From: Gammaproteobacteria bacterium
Lineage (GTDB): Bacteria > Pseudomonadota > Gammaproteobacteria > Pseudomonadales > Pseudohongiellaceae
DNA length: 7,622 nt
Assembly: GCA_002694855.1 (NCBI GenBank)
Contig: NZNL01000049.1
Span: forward strand, 35,946 to 43,567
Direction: 5' to 3'
The first letter of the stretch is position 1, and every line of letters begins with the position of its first letter. The translations under genes were made by a program, and so were the position numbers. The notes below the pieces were generated by a model. The model made no database searches. It was not told the origin of the DNA and worked only from the letters and a program-made list of their open reading frames with translations. This document shows, in pieces, positions 1 to 6,094 of the stretch.

Positions 1-501
1 GAAGCGGTTTATTTCAATCAAGAAGTAAAGAATGCAATCTTTTTTGATCTCGCAGGGTTCAGTGGCTACTTGCAGGACATTGGTACTAGTAAATCTGACG
101 GCGTTGAGTTGGCCATGGATTTTGCCTTGACCGATAGCTTGCGCTTAACTTCAAATTATACGTTTAACGAAACCGAGCGACCCAATGGGTTGCGGCGTCT
201 GCGCCGGCCTGAAAGGCTGGCTAACGTTGGTTTGTTCTATTCAGGAGAGGGAGAACGGCTAAAGCTTAACGCTTTCTATCGCATTTCACGCGACTCAATT
301 GATGATCTTAACGGAACACTTATGAATCTAGATGACTTTGAGGTATTAGACTTAAGCGCTAGTTACGACATTAATGATAGCGCTCGGATTTATGCGCGGG
401 TGGAAAATTTGCTTGACGAAGACTATCAGGAAATCACAGGGTTCTTTTCGCCTCAGCGCGCGATCTATATAGGCATTAAACTGAATTTTTCTCAGCTTTA
501 A
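1..501 (+). CDS. TonB-dependent outer-membrane receptor, C-terminal part (5' partial)
   Basis: The frame is open from the first base and ends at TAA 499-501, so this is the last 166 residues of a longer protein. The sequence alternates polar and aromatic residues like the final strands of a 22-stranded outer-membrane barrel. It includes a GVEL segment typical of the strand that begins the last third of these receptors, an LRRPER segment, a near-terminal VENLLDEDYQE motif (the family form is NLFDKDYE), and a last strand IYIGIKLNF. These receptors import iron chelates or cobalamin using TonB energy. The tail most resembles the BtuB-like branch, but without the plug domain and TonB box the substrate cannot be assigned. 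Family members usually end on an aromatic residue; here three residues (SQL) follow the last Phe. The gene converges on the RRM gene, and no terminator is evident after it. Confidence 0.85.
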   Translation, partial: EAVYFNQEVKNAIFFDLAGFSGYLQDIGTSKSDGVELAMDFALTDSLRLTSNYTFNETERPNGLRRLRRPERLANVGLFYSGEGERLKLNAFYRISRDSIDDLNGTLMNLDDFEVLDLSASYDINDSARIYARVENLLDEDYQEITGFFSPQRAIYIGIKLNFSQL

Positions 502-583
502 TCAGGAGCGTCATAGACGACAGATTCCAAGGATTTATATTTCGACAGCCCAAATCGAGGACCAATGAGATATATGTAAAAGA

Positions 584-615
584 TGGTGGGCCTGCGAGGG
601 ACCGACGGGTTATGA
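584..615 (-). pseudogene. Degenerate 3' half of the CAU tRNA, with CCA end
   Basis: Positions 597-615 match positions 1000-1018 inside the intact tRNA at 18 of 19 bases, and 584-592 match 975-983 at 9 of 9. Both pairs are in the same order and orientation. The 16 bases between these blocks in the tRNA, which carry the T loop, are replaced by 4 unrelated bases. On the minus strand the fragment runs from the anticodon loop to the CCA end. It lacks the T-loop and cannot fold as a tRNA. It overlaps the stop codon of the RRM gene. It could be a duplication scar or a relic attachment site. Confidence 0.7.
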
Positions 616-882
616 AGCGACAGAACGGCCAGCAGCTATCTTGTCATTTCCAGCTTTTTTTACTCTAATTTTATTGTCATCTAGCTGGCTACCGTTGAGG
701 TGCTTCATTGCCGCTTTGGCTTCACCTGCTTTTGGCATCTCGATAAAGGCGAATCCTTTAGATCCACCAGATTTCTTGTCCAACACAAGGGTTGTAGATT
801 GTACGGCTCCCCATGCTTCAAACGCGGCTTGAAGCTCTGCTTCCGTCGTAGTTCTTGCTAAATTTCTGACTAATATTTTCAT
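610..882 (-). CDS. Small RRM-domain RNA-binding protein
   Basis: This 90-residue protein is one RNA recognition motif with little else. RNP2 is ILVRNL at residues 3-8 and RNP1 is KGFAFIEM at 42-49, spaced as in a beta-alpha-beta-beta-alpha-beta fold. Phe44 and Phe46 in RNP1 are the usual RNA-stacking aromatics. The aromatic normally seen at the second RNP2 position is Leu, so single-stranded RNA binding may be weaker or altered. Residues 71-76 (KIRVKK) form the last strand, and a 14-residue tail follows. Short proteins of this type are common in aquatic Gammaproteobacteria and are presumed cytosolic RNA binders; targets are not known from sequence. The start is ATG 882-880, with no clear Shine-Dalgarno sequence ahead of it. 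The gene lies 92 bases downstream of the tRNA on the same strand with no terminator between, so shared transcription is possible. Its TAA stop lies within the degenerate tRNA fragment. Confidence 0.9.
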   Translation of the reverse strand: MKILVRNLARTTTEAELQAAFEAWGAVQSTTLVLDKKSGGSKGFAFIEMPKAGEAKAAMKHLNGSQLDDNKIRVKKAGNDKIAAGRSVAS

Positions 883-902
883 AGGGTTTTCATTCTGCTA
901 TG

Positions 903-942
903 CCAGGACCAACGGACTCTCAAAATCCATAGTCCGTCGCTC
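903..942 (-). pseudogene. Second degraded tRNA copy (anticodon-arm region)
   Basis: Positions 903-916 align with tRNA positions 998-1012 with one gap and one mismatch. Positions 931-942 align with 1018-1029 at 10 of 12. The bases corresponding to the anticodon loop are expanded, with 14 bases in place of 5. The result is a perfect 7-bp inverted repeat, ACGGACT at 912-918 and AGTCCGT at 931-937, around a 12-base loop. No acceptor stem is present, so it is not a functional tRNA. There is no T-tract, so it is not a rho-independent terminator. Confidence 0.5.
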
Positions 943-951
943 CAATTCATA
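940..951. repeat. Short direct repeat shared with the tRNA upstream region (second copy at 1086-1098)
   Basis: CTCCAATTCATA here matches CTCCCAATTCATA at 1086-1098 apart from one C. In both places it lies on the upstream (minus-strand 5') side of tRNA sequence. This suggests that the tRNA was once duplicated together with its leader, and that the downstream copy has since lost its 5' half. Confidence 0.45.
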
Positions 952-974
952 ACTTGATGATTTGCAGGGGAAGT

Positions 975-1051
975 TGGTGGGCCCACCTGGATTCGAACCA
1001 GGGACCGACGGATTATGAGTCCGGTGCTCTAACCAGCTGAGCTACAGGCCC
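975..1051 (-). tRNA. tRNA with CAU anticodon, probably tRNA-Ile2 (AUA codons), alternatively elongator tRNA-Met
   Basis: The gene is 77 bases long, including an encoded CCA (complement of 975-977). The cloverleaf folds with acceptor GGGCCTG against TGGGCCC, with two G·U pairs at the base. The D stem is GCTC/GAGC, the anticodon loop is CTCATAA, the T stem is CCTGG/CCAGG with loop TTCGAAT, and the discriminator base is A. The CAU anticodon fits either elongator Met or the minor Ile tRNA whose C34 is changed to lysidine by TilS. Two C·G pairs at acceptor positions 4 and 5 and the location beside rpoD (E. coli has ileX there) favour Ile2. An initiator tRNA is unlikely because the anticodon stem lacks the three G·C pairs next to the loop. 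The outermost anticodon-stem pair (27-43) is a C·U mismatch. Confidence 0.93.
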
Positions 1052-1060
1052 TTTCACTTT

Positions 1061-1077
1061 GCCTGAGCTTTGCAGGC
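1061..1077 (-). other. Hairpin in the tRNA 5' leader
   Basis: GCCTG and CAGGC form a perfect 5-bp stem around a 7-base loop, nine bases before the mature tRNA 5' end. It is not followed by a T-tract on either strand. It could influence 5' processing of the precursor. Its GCCTG also repeats the tRNA's own 5' end, so an alternative fold is conceivable. The rest of 1052-1253 shows no gene and no convincing promoter; the best -10 for the tRNA is TAGTAT (1101-1096), with no matching -35. Confidence 0.3.
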
Positions 1078-1253
1078 TATGTTAACTCCCAATTCATACT
1101 AGGTCCTGCGCTGTCTGTGTGCTGATTCGTCAGAATTAGAATGCATTTTTCTCGGATGTCTCAGTTTTCTCTATGACCTCTCGGTAAAATATATATCACT
1201 TTGTTCTTGAAGCACCGATGATAAAGCTAGTAAAGAACTGCTTAACCTGATTC

Positions 1254-1281
1254 AAAATAAAAAGGGCGCATTAAAGCGCCC
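1254..1281 (-). terminator. Rho-independent terminator of the rpsU–rpoD cluster
   Basis: On the minus strand a perfect 6-bp GGGCGC/GCGCCC stem with a 6-base loop is followed by TTTTTATTTT. It begins 22 bases after the rpoD stop codon. It separates the cluster from the tRNA/RRM patch further downstream on the same strand. Confidence 0.92.
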
Positions 1282-1303
1282 CTGTTAACCTTTTCAAACC
1301 TGC

Positions 1304-3154
1304 TTATTTATTATCGAGAAATGATTTCAGGCTTTCTGTTCTCGTTGGGTGCCGTAGTTTGCGGAGAGCCTTCGCTTCGATCTGTCGAATTCGCTCTCGG
1401 GTGACATCAAACTGCTTGCCCACCTCCTCCAGAGTATGGTCGGTGTTCATGTCGATGCCGAAGCGCATACGAAGCACCTTGGCTTCCCGCGCGGTGAGGC
1501 CACTCAACACCTCTTTGGTGGCTTCACGCAAGCCTTCGTCGATAGACGAATCGACGGGTGAATCGACGGTACCATCTTCGATAAAATCACCTAGGTGAGA
1601 ATCTTCATCGTCACCAATGGGGGTTTCCATGGAGATAGGTTCTTTGGCGATCTTCAAAACTCGACGCACCTTGTCTTCAGGCATTTCCATTCGTTCACCG
1701 AGCTCTTCCGGGGTCGGTTCACGGCCTTTTTCATGGACCATTTGGCGAGATATACGGTTGAGCTTGTTAATTGTCTCAATCATGTGAACCGGGATACGGA
1801 TGGTACGGGCCTGATCCGCAATAGATCGAGTAATGGCTTGGCGAATCCACCAGGTTGCATACGTGGAGAATTTATATCCGCGGCGGTATTCGAACTTGTC
1901 GACCGCCTTCATCAGGCCAATGTTGCCTTCCTGGATTAGGTCAAGAAATTGAAGGCCTCGATTGGTATATTTTTTGGCAATGGAGATTACCAGTCGTAGG
2001 TTCGCCTCTACCATTTCCTTCTTGGCCCGACGAGACTTGGCTTCTCCGATGGACATCTGTCGATTGATATCCTTGATCTCGTCAACCGTTAACCCGGTTT
2101 CATCTAACAGCAGTTTAATCTTCTTTTGGGCGCGGATCGCTTCGGTCTTAACATTAATCAGTAATTCGGAATAGGCTTCCTTGGCTGAGATATGCTGATC
2201 AATCCATTTCCCATTAACCTCGTTACCGGGAAAGCTGGCTATGAAATCCTTGCGTGGCATCTTGGCCCCGCGTACACACAGGGTCATGATAGCTTTCTCG
2301 TGGCGACGCAGACGAGCCAGCACGGCACGGATATGGCTGAGTAAAGGTTCGAACTGACGTGGAGTCATTTTGAAACACTTGAAAAGATCTCCTAGTTTTT
2401 CTAATTCTGCTTTGGCTCGATCGTCTGATCTTCCACGTTTGCCAACCACTGCGCTAGTTAGCTCGTATTGCTCTCTCAGTTCTTTAAAGCGAAGCCGTGC
2501 CTCTTCGGGGTCAGGCCCCAAAGCAACCTCGTCTTCATCGTCATCGTCATTGCTATCGAGTCCAGTGTTGCCTGATTCTGCCCCTTGCTTTACCGGCGGC
2601 ACGTTCGGCACTCCAACAGGAATCTCATCATCCGTTGTATCGAGATAACCTGTAATGAGTTCATTGAGTCGCCGTTCATCGGTATTAATCAAGGCGTATT
2701 CGTTAAGCACATGTTCGACAGTGCCCGGGAAATAGGCCATGGCCTTCATAAGCTCCCGCAGGCCTTCTTCAATGCGTTTGGCAATTACGATTTCGCCCTC
2801 ACGCGTTAAAAGTTCTACCGTTCCCATCTCACGCATGTACATACGCACTGGATCAGTAGTTCGGCCCGCTTCACTTTCAACTGCTGCCAACGCGGCTGCC
2901 GCTTCAGCAGCCGCTACTTCATCCGCATCAGTGTCATTTTCTTCATTAAGAAGGAGAGCATCAGTATCCGGCGCAGTTTCGAACACCTTGATGCCCATAT
3001 CATTGATCATCTGGATTATATCTTCGACTTGGTCTGGATCTGAGATCGATTGTGGCAGATGATCATTTACCTCGGCATAGGTGAGATAATTCTGTTCTTT
3101 GCCCTTGGCGATCAAAGTTTTGAGACTGGACTGAGGTGCAATTATTTCGGCCAT
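1304..3154 (-). CDS. rpoD: RNA polymerase sigma factor RpoD (sigma-70)
   Basis: This is the primary housekeeping sigma factor, which binds core RNA polymerase and recognises -10 and -35 promoter elements. At 616 residues it is close to the E. coli 613. Region 1.1 covers about residues 1-80 and contains [12 protein letters not shown] and [10 protein letters not shown]. Region 1.2 is about 98-131, with [11 protein letters not shown]. The variable non-conserved region, about 132-375, contains a short acidic run at 203-209. Region 2 is about 384-458 and holds the core-binding helix, the aromatic melting segment [10 protein letters not shown], and the -10 contacts Gln439 and Thr442. Region 3 is about 459-535. 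Region 4 is about 545-613, with helix-turn-helix [19 protein letters not shown] and -35 contacts near Arg586, Glu587 and Arg590. The start is ATG, followed by the expected N-terminal sequence, with a modest GCGAGA Shine-Dalgarno. It is last in the cluster and is followed by a strong terminator. A candidate promoter of its own lies in the gap after dnaG. Confidence 0.99.
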   Translation of the reverse strand: MAEIIAPQSSLKTLIAKGKEQNYLTYAEVNDHLPQSISDPDQVEDIIQMINDMGIKVFETAPDTDALLLNEENDTDADEVAAAEAAAALAAVESEAGRTTDPVRMYMREMGTVELLTREGEIVIAKRIEEGLRELMKAMAYFPGTVEHVLNEYALINTDERRLNELITGYLDTTDDEIPVGVPNVPPVKQGAESGNTGLDSNDDDDEDEVALGPDPEEARLRFKELREQYELTSAVVGKRGRSDDRAKAELEKLGDLFKCFKMTPRQFEPLLSHIRAVLARLRRHEKAIMTLCVRGAKMPRKDFIASFPGNEVNGKWIDQHISAKEAYSELLINVKTEAIRAQKKIKLLLDETGLTVDEIKDINRQMSIGEAKSRRAKKEMVEANLRLVISIAKKYTNRGLQFLDLIQEGNIGLMKAVDKFEYRRGYKFSTYATWWIRQAITRSIADQARTIRIPVHMIETINKLNRISRQMVHEKGREPTPEELGERMEMPEDKVRRVLKIAKEPISMETPIGDDEDSHLGDFIEDGTVDSPVDSSIDEGLREATKEVLSGLTAREAKVLRMRFGIDMNTDHTLEEVGKQFDVTRERIRQIEAKALRKLRHPTRTESLKSFLDNK

Positions 3155-3219
3155 GGATTCTCGCTTTTTCTGGCACGAATGCCGAGTAGTAGGATTTAGC
3201 TTAAAAAAGCCAGCCGGGC

Positions 3220-3248
3220 ATTATATAGATACCGGACATAGTTGTATA
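3220..3248 (-). promoter_or_regulatory. Candidate sigma-70 promoter for rpoD
   Basis: A perfect -10 TATAAT (3225-3220) lies 17 bases from TATACA (3248-3243), a 4 of 6 match to the -35 consensus. Transcription would start near 3212, about 58 bases before the rpoD ATG. The bases after the -10 are GC-rich (GCCCGGC). Such discriminators are known in promoters inhibited by ppGpp/DksA, so growth-rate control is possible but inferred. Confidence 0.55.
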
Positions 3249-3263
3249 TCTGCTATAGATATA
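3245..3263. promoter_or_regulatory. Perfect 7-bp dyad overlapping the rpoD -35 element
   Basis: TATATCT (3245-3251) and AGATATA (3257-3263) are perfect inverted repeats with a 5-base spacer. They cover part of the candidate -35 hexamer. The position suits a repressor or activator site, but the arms are AT-rich and could arise by chance in this AT-rich spacer. No known operator is recognised. Confidence 0.3.
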
Positions 3264-3281
3264 GACTTTATTAGCGGCTGC

Positions 3282-5102
3282 TTAGTTGCTATCTTTTGTC
3301 GCAGAAACCCTAGAATTTAACTCGCCCCTTAGCTCCAATAAGTCTAATTTTTTCGCTATATCAGACAATATATTGTCGATTATATGATTAAATTCCTCTT
3401 TGATACCTTCCTGCGGCGTAATCCGCTCGCTTTTAAGTAATTGCGTAAGTTGAGTCCTCAGGTTGGTGCCATAGCAGTAACCAAGTAGAGTATAAGTATC
3501 TGTATTTGGTTTTTTTCTAACCATTTCAATGAGTGAGAGCAACAACTTACGGCTTTCGTCCTCAGCGCTATGTAGCGGTTTAAGATCCTGGGCGATAGAC
3601 AGGGCAATTTCGGGATTCCTGAGCAGTAATTCGATCGCTTTCAGGCTTGACGGTTTCCGGTAGGAAGCAAGTTTTTTCCCACTGTGATTTTTCGGATTAG
3701 GCCCAAAATTGAGTGGGGGAGCATCGGGTAAAGAAAATACCTCAGCATTTGTCTGTGCGGGTGGACTCCTTTCTAATAATTGATCGAAGGATTCGCTACT
3801 GACACCAAGGGTTTCTGATAGGCGATCAAGCATGAGTTGGGCATAGACACCGCGTGGCAGTTGTCGTAACAACGGTTTGGCAAGGTTGCTCAATCTGGCT
3901 TTTCCCTCGATGGAGGTAGTGTCTAGATTTTGGGAAAGCTTTGCGAAGAAAAACGTCTCTAATGGTGTAGACTTATCAACCTCCTTTTCGAACTGTTCCT
4001 TTCCCACACTCCTGACATAGGTATCAGGGTCCGACCCTTCCGGCAGGAACAGGAATTTGACCTGGCGGCCGTCTTCCATATGGGGCATTGTGGTTTCCAG
4101 TGCACGCCAGGCAGCGGCACGGCCAGCATCGTCACCATCGAAACAGAATACTATCTCTCCTGATTGCCTGAACATACGGGTCAGATGACGGACGCTGGTT
4201 GCTGTGCCGAGGGTAGCCACTGCGTTAGTAATATCCATTTGGTTCAGGGCGATGACATCCATGTAACCCTCAACAAGCAGCAAGCGGTTGAATTTGGTGC
4301 TTGATTTCTTTGCTTCGAATAGGCCGTAGAGCTCGGAACCTTTTTTGAAAACAGCGGTTTCAGGAGAGTTGAGATACTTGGGTTTGTCTTCACCCAGCAC
4401 TCTTCCGCCGAAGGCGATTGTTCGTCCCCGGTTATCACGTATTGGAAACATGATGCGGTGGCGGAATCGATCATAGTATTGCGCATCGAACTTAGTAAGG
4501 TTATCGCTACCCCCAGATTTGTGCTGTTCTTTTTCTATCACGAGCCCTGCTTTTAAAAGAGCCTGTTGCTTCTTGACATCAGTGCCCACAGCGCTGAGCA
4601 GGTTGTCCCAACCAGGAGGCGCGTACCCTAAGCAGAATTCCTTGGCAATTTCGCCGCTAACACCTCGGGACTTAAGATAATCCACTGCAACTTGTTTATT
4701 TTCATGCTGACGAAGCTGGTACTGGTAGAATTTGCTGGCCTGTTCCAGTACTTCAATCACTATGACATTTTCTGACCGTCGTTTACTTGCTGCCTTTGAT
4801 TCCTCCTTGGGAACTTCGAGGCCTGCCTCTCTCGCCAGAGTTTCGACGGCTAGAGGGAAATCCAGTTGGTCAAAATTCATGACAAACCCGATAACATTAC
4901 CACCGGCGCCACAGCCAAAGCAGTAATAAAACTGACGATCGGGCTGCACACTGAATGAAGGGGTCTTCTCTTGGTGGAAAGGGCAACAGGCCGTGTGGTT
5001 TTTGCCGGCTTTTTTAAGAGTTACTCGTTTGTCGATGACTTCTACGATATCCGTTCGATTTAACAGATCATCAATAAATGCCTGTGGAATCAATCCAGCC
5101 AT
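3282..5102 (-). CDS. dnaG: DNA primase DnaG
   Basis: This enzyme synthesises RNA primers for leading- and lagging-strand replication at the fork, recruited by DnaB helicase. Its 606 residues compare with 581 in E. coli; the extra length lies mostly in the C-terminal half. The N-terminal zinc-binding domain has Cys40, His43, Cys61 and Cys64, at the same numbers as in E. coli. The RNA polymerase core follows, with a conserved basic YDRFRHRIMFPI stretch (210-221) and GGRVLG (232-237). The TOPRIM catalytic set is Glu278 in EGYMDV and Asp322/Asp324 in FDGDDAGR. From about 450 a proline-rich linker leads to the helical helicase-interaction domain (about 485-606), which is the least conserved part, as is usual in the family. 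The ATG start has AAAAGGG a suitable distance upstream, and the protein begins MAGLIPQAFIDDLL as expected. yqeY lies 205 bases upstream and rpoD 127 bases downstream, so co-transcription with internal control is likely. Confidence 0.99.
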   Translation of the reverse strand: MAGLIPQAFIDDLLNRTDIVEVIDKRVTLKKAGKNHTACCPFHQEKTPSFSVQPDRQFYYCFGCGAGGNVIGFVMNFDQLDFPLAVETLAREAGLEVPKEESKAASKRRSENVIVIEVLEQASKFYQYQLRQHENKQVAVDYLKSRGVSGEIAKEFCLGYAPPGWDNLLSAVGTDVKKQQALLKAGLVIEKEQHKSGGSDNLTKFDAQYYDRFRHRIMFPIRDNRGRTIAFGGRVLGEDKPKYLNSPETAVFKKGSELYGLFEAKKSSTKFNRLLLVEGYMDVIALNQMDITNAVATLGTATSVRHLTRMFRQSGEIVFCFDGDDAGRAAAWRALETTMPHMEDGRQVKFLFLPEGSDPDTYVRSVGKEQFEKEVDKSTPLETFFFAKLSQNLDTTSIEGKARLSNLAKPLLRQLPRGVYAQLMLDRLSETLGVSSESFDQLLERSPPAQTNAEVFSLPDAPPLNFGPNPKNHSGKKLASYRKPSSLKAIELLLRNPEIALSIAQDLKPLHSAEDESRKLLLSLIEMVRKKPNTDTYTLLGYCYGTNLRTQLTQLLKSERITPQEGIKEEFNHIIDNILSDIAKKLDLLELRGELNSRVSATKDSN

Positions 5103-5120
5103 TAGTGCCCTTTTTACATT

Positions 5121-5142
5121 GTAGGGAGCGAGTAAACCCTAC
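5121..5142 (-). other. Hairpin in the dnaG leader
   Basis: GTAGGG and CCCTAC form a perfect 6-bp stem with a 10-base loop, ending 18 bases before the dnaG ATG. What follows is AATGTAAAAAGGG, not a T-tract, so this is not a terminator. If the -10 candidate at 5149-5154 is used, the transcript would begin at about the first base of this stem, placing the hairpin at the extreme 5' end of the mRNA, where it could protect against decay. Confidence 0.35.
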
Positions 5143-5148
5143 CAATCA

Positions 5149-5154
5149 ATTGTA
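5149..5154 (-). promoter_or_regulatory. Candidate -10 element for dnaG
   Basis: TACAAT on the minus strand matches the -10 consensus at 5 of 6. No good -35 lies at 16-18 bases; an ATGACA lies 20 bases upstream, which is too far for an ordinary sigma-70 promoter. The gap of 205 bases before dnaG makes an internal promoter plausible, but the support is weak. Confidence 0.25.
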
Positions 5155-5256
5155 ACGGATTGCTCCAAGCTTTTTGTCATTTTCAGGAAAGAACTGAACG
5201 TCATTCGCAAAGCGAGTGCCGGTTGAATAAATTCAAGGTGTTCTGCGTATTTTTGC

Positions 5257-5280
5257 CACGGGTTTCTTGAAAACTCCGTG
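5257..5280 (-). other. Imperfect stem-loop between yqeY and dnaG
   Basis: On the minus strand CACGG pairs with CCGTG. After a single bulged A, GTTT pairs with AAAC around a 5-base loop, giving nine pairs in all. The flank is GCAAAAATA, not T-rich, so it is not a classical terminator. A second short dyad, TTGAAT-AA-ATTCAA, lies at 5223-5236. The cluster in E. coli is cut and attenuated between genes, so an mRNA-processing or stability role is possible but unproven. Confidence 0.3.
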
Positions 5281-5307
5281 AAAGAACATAGAGTTACCTT
5301 CTCAGTA

Positions 5308-5760
5308 TTAAGAAAGAGCCGCTTTGATCTTTTGGCTAACAGCACCCATGTCGGCGCGTCCAACAACTTGGGGTTTGACTAGCCCCATCAAATTACCCAT
5401 GTCCTGCATACTCGATGCACCAGATTTTTCAAGGGCGTCTTTGATAATGGTATCGAGTTCTTCCTCGCTAAGCGCCTCTGGGAGAAACTCTTTTATTACA
5501 TTTATTTCTAGTTGCTCCTGGGCAACGAGGTCGGTTCGGCCGGCTGTTTCGAATTGCTTAATAGAGTCCCGGCGCTGTTTCACCATCTTGTCTAGGATCG
5601 ATGTGATACGTGAGTCGTCAAGGTCTATCCGCTCATCGATTTCGACCTTCTTTATTTCTGCGAGAGCTAGGCGAACAGTACCTAAACGGGCCTTGTCTCT
5701 GGCGCGCATAGCCGCCTTCATGGCTTCGGTGATACGCTGTTTCAAATGGGTTTGGGACAT
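5308..5760 (-). CDS. GatB/YqeY domain-containing protein
   Basis: The protein has 150 residues, the usual length of stand-alone YqeY proteins. It starts with an N-terminal helical half (LKQRITEAMKAAMRARDKARLGTVRLALAEIKKVEID), where basic and acidic helices alternate. After the conserved VKQRRDSI and EFLPEALSEEEL stretches comes a small C-terminal domain resembling the tail of the GatB subunit of tRNA-dependent amidotransferases, with the MGxVKPQVVGRADMGAVS pattern. The GatB tail contacts tRNA, so a tRNA-linked role is suspected. The stand-alone protein has no established reaction, and there is no amidase or kinase domain here. It is cytosolic, with no signal peptide. The ATG start gives the family's normal N-terminus, but no good Shine-Dalgarno is visible. 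The gene sits between rpsU (60 bases upstream) and dnaG, an order known from Pseudomonas and absent from E. coli. Confidence 0.95.
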   Translation of the reverse strand: MSQTHLKQRITEAMKAAMRARDKARLGTVRLALAEIKKVEIDERIDLDDSRITSILDKMVKQRRDSIKQFETAGRTDLVAQEQLEINVIKEFLPEALSEEELDTIIKDALEKSGASSMQDMGNLMGLVKPQVVGRADMGAVSQKIKAALS

Positions 5761-5820
5761 GACTAAATTAATGCTAATGTATCTGCAAGATGCAAATCAG
5801 GCAGCCGACTGCTAACAGAG

Positions 5821-6036
5821 CTAATAGAGTCGCTGACTCTTGCGATTTTCCCGATGCAGTTTTTTCAAGTGTCGCTTTACTGCAGCGGCAGCCTTTCGCT
5901 TACGCACAGAAGTGGGCTTTTCGTAGAACTCTCTGCGGCGCACTTCTGCCAGGACTCCAGCCTTTTCGCATGAACGCTTGAAGCGACGCAGGGCAACATC
6001 AAATGGTTCGTTTTCTTTAAGTCTGACTTGTGGCAC
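5821..6036 (-). CDS. rpsU: 30S ribosomal protein S21 (bS21)
   Basis: This 71-residue basic protein of the small ribosomal subunit sits near the anti-Shine-Dalgarno end of 16S rRNA and helps translation initiation. Its length equals that of E. coli S21, and residues 8-42 ([35 protein letters not shown]) are essentially identical. The C-terminal part is a lysine- and arginine-rich helix ending RLY. The start is GTG (6036-6034): the second codon upstream in frame is TAA and no ATG lies between, so no other start is available. AGTAGG lies about nine bases ahead of it as Shine-Dalgarno. It is first in the minus-strand cluster and diverges from tsaD. No rho-independent terminator is seen between it and yqeY; the only hairpin there is a 4-bp GCAG/CTGC stem. 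Confidence 0.99.
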   Translation of the reverse strand: MPQVRLKENEPFDVALRRFKRSCEKAGVLAEVRRREFYEKPTSVRKRKAAAAVKRHLKKLHRENRKSQRLY

Positions 6037-6062
6037 TAATTAAAACCTACTTTTGGAGCTCA

Positions 6063-6094
6063 GGGCTAAATTAAGGGCGAGTATCTTAAAGCCC
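6063..6094 (-). other. Long interrupted dyad upstream of rpsU
   Basis: GGGCT (6063-6067) pairs with AGCCC (6090-6094), and TTAAG (6071-6075) pairs with CTTAA (6085-6089). This leaves a 3-base bulge and a 9-base loop, ten base pairs in all, 27 bases before the GTG. It overlaps the candidate rpsU -10 element, so it could act as DNA (operator) or, if transcription starts further upstream, as a leader RNA structure. Confidence 0.35.

Noticed and set aside
912..937. Terminator between the tRNA and the RRM gene
   Set aside because: The 7-bp inverted repeat has a 12-base loop and is not followed by a T-tract. Similarity to the tRNA anticodon arm explains it better.
1595..1939. 114-codon plus-strand frame opposite rpoD
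   Set aside because: It lies entirely antisense to the highly conserved rpoD regions 2 and 3, so its composition is dictated by rpoD; no ribosome site or recognisable domain.
2529..2551. Short tandem repeat of TCA/TCG-type triplets
   Set aside because: It is the antisense of the acidic run (Asn-Asp-Asp-Asp-Asp-Glu-Asp-Glu) in the sigma-70 variable region, which is naturally acidic and needs no separate repeat call.
3201..3222. Possible rho-independent terminator after dnaG (GCC–GGC followed by TTTTTT on the minus strand)
   Set aside because: The stem has only three base pairs, and it lies immediately downstream of the candidate rpoD -10, inside the rpoD leader. It is too weak to support as a terminator.
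5139..5366. 75-codon minus-strand frame between yqeY and dnaG
   Set aside because: Its start lies inside yqeY in another frame, and the protein shows no domain, motif or Shine-Dalgarno support. It is most likely a chance frame in the spacer.
5324..5815. 163-codon plus-strand frame opposite yqeY
   Set aside because: Antisense shadow of yqeY, rich in Ser and Arg as expected from the opposite strand of a charged helical protein.
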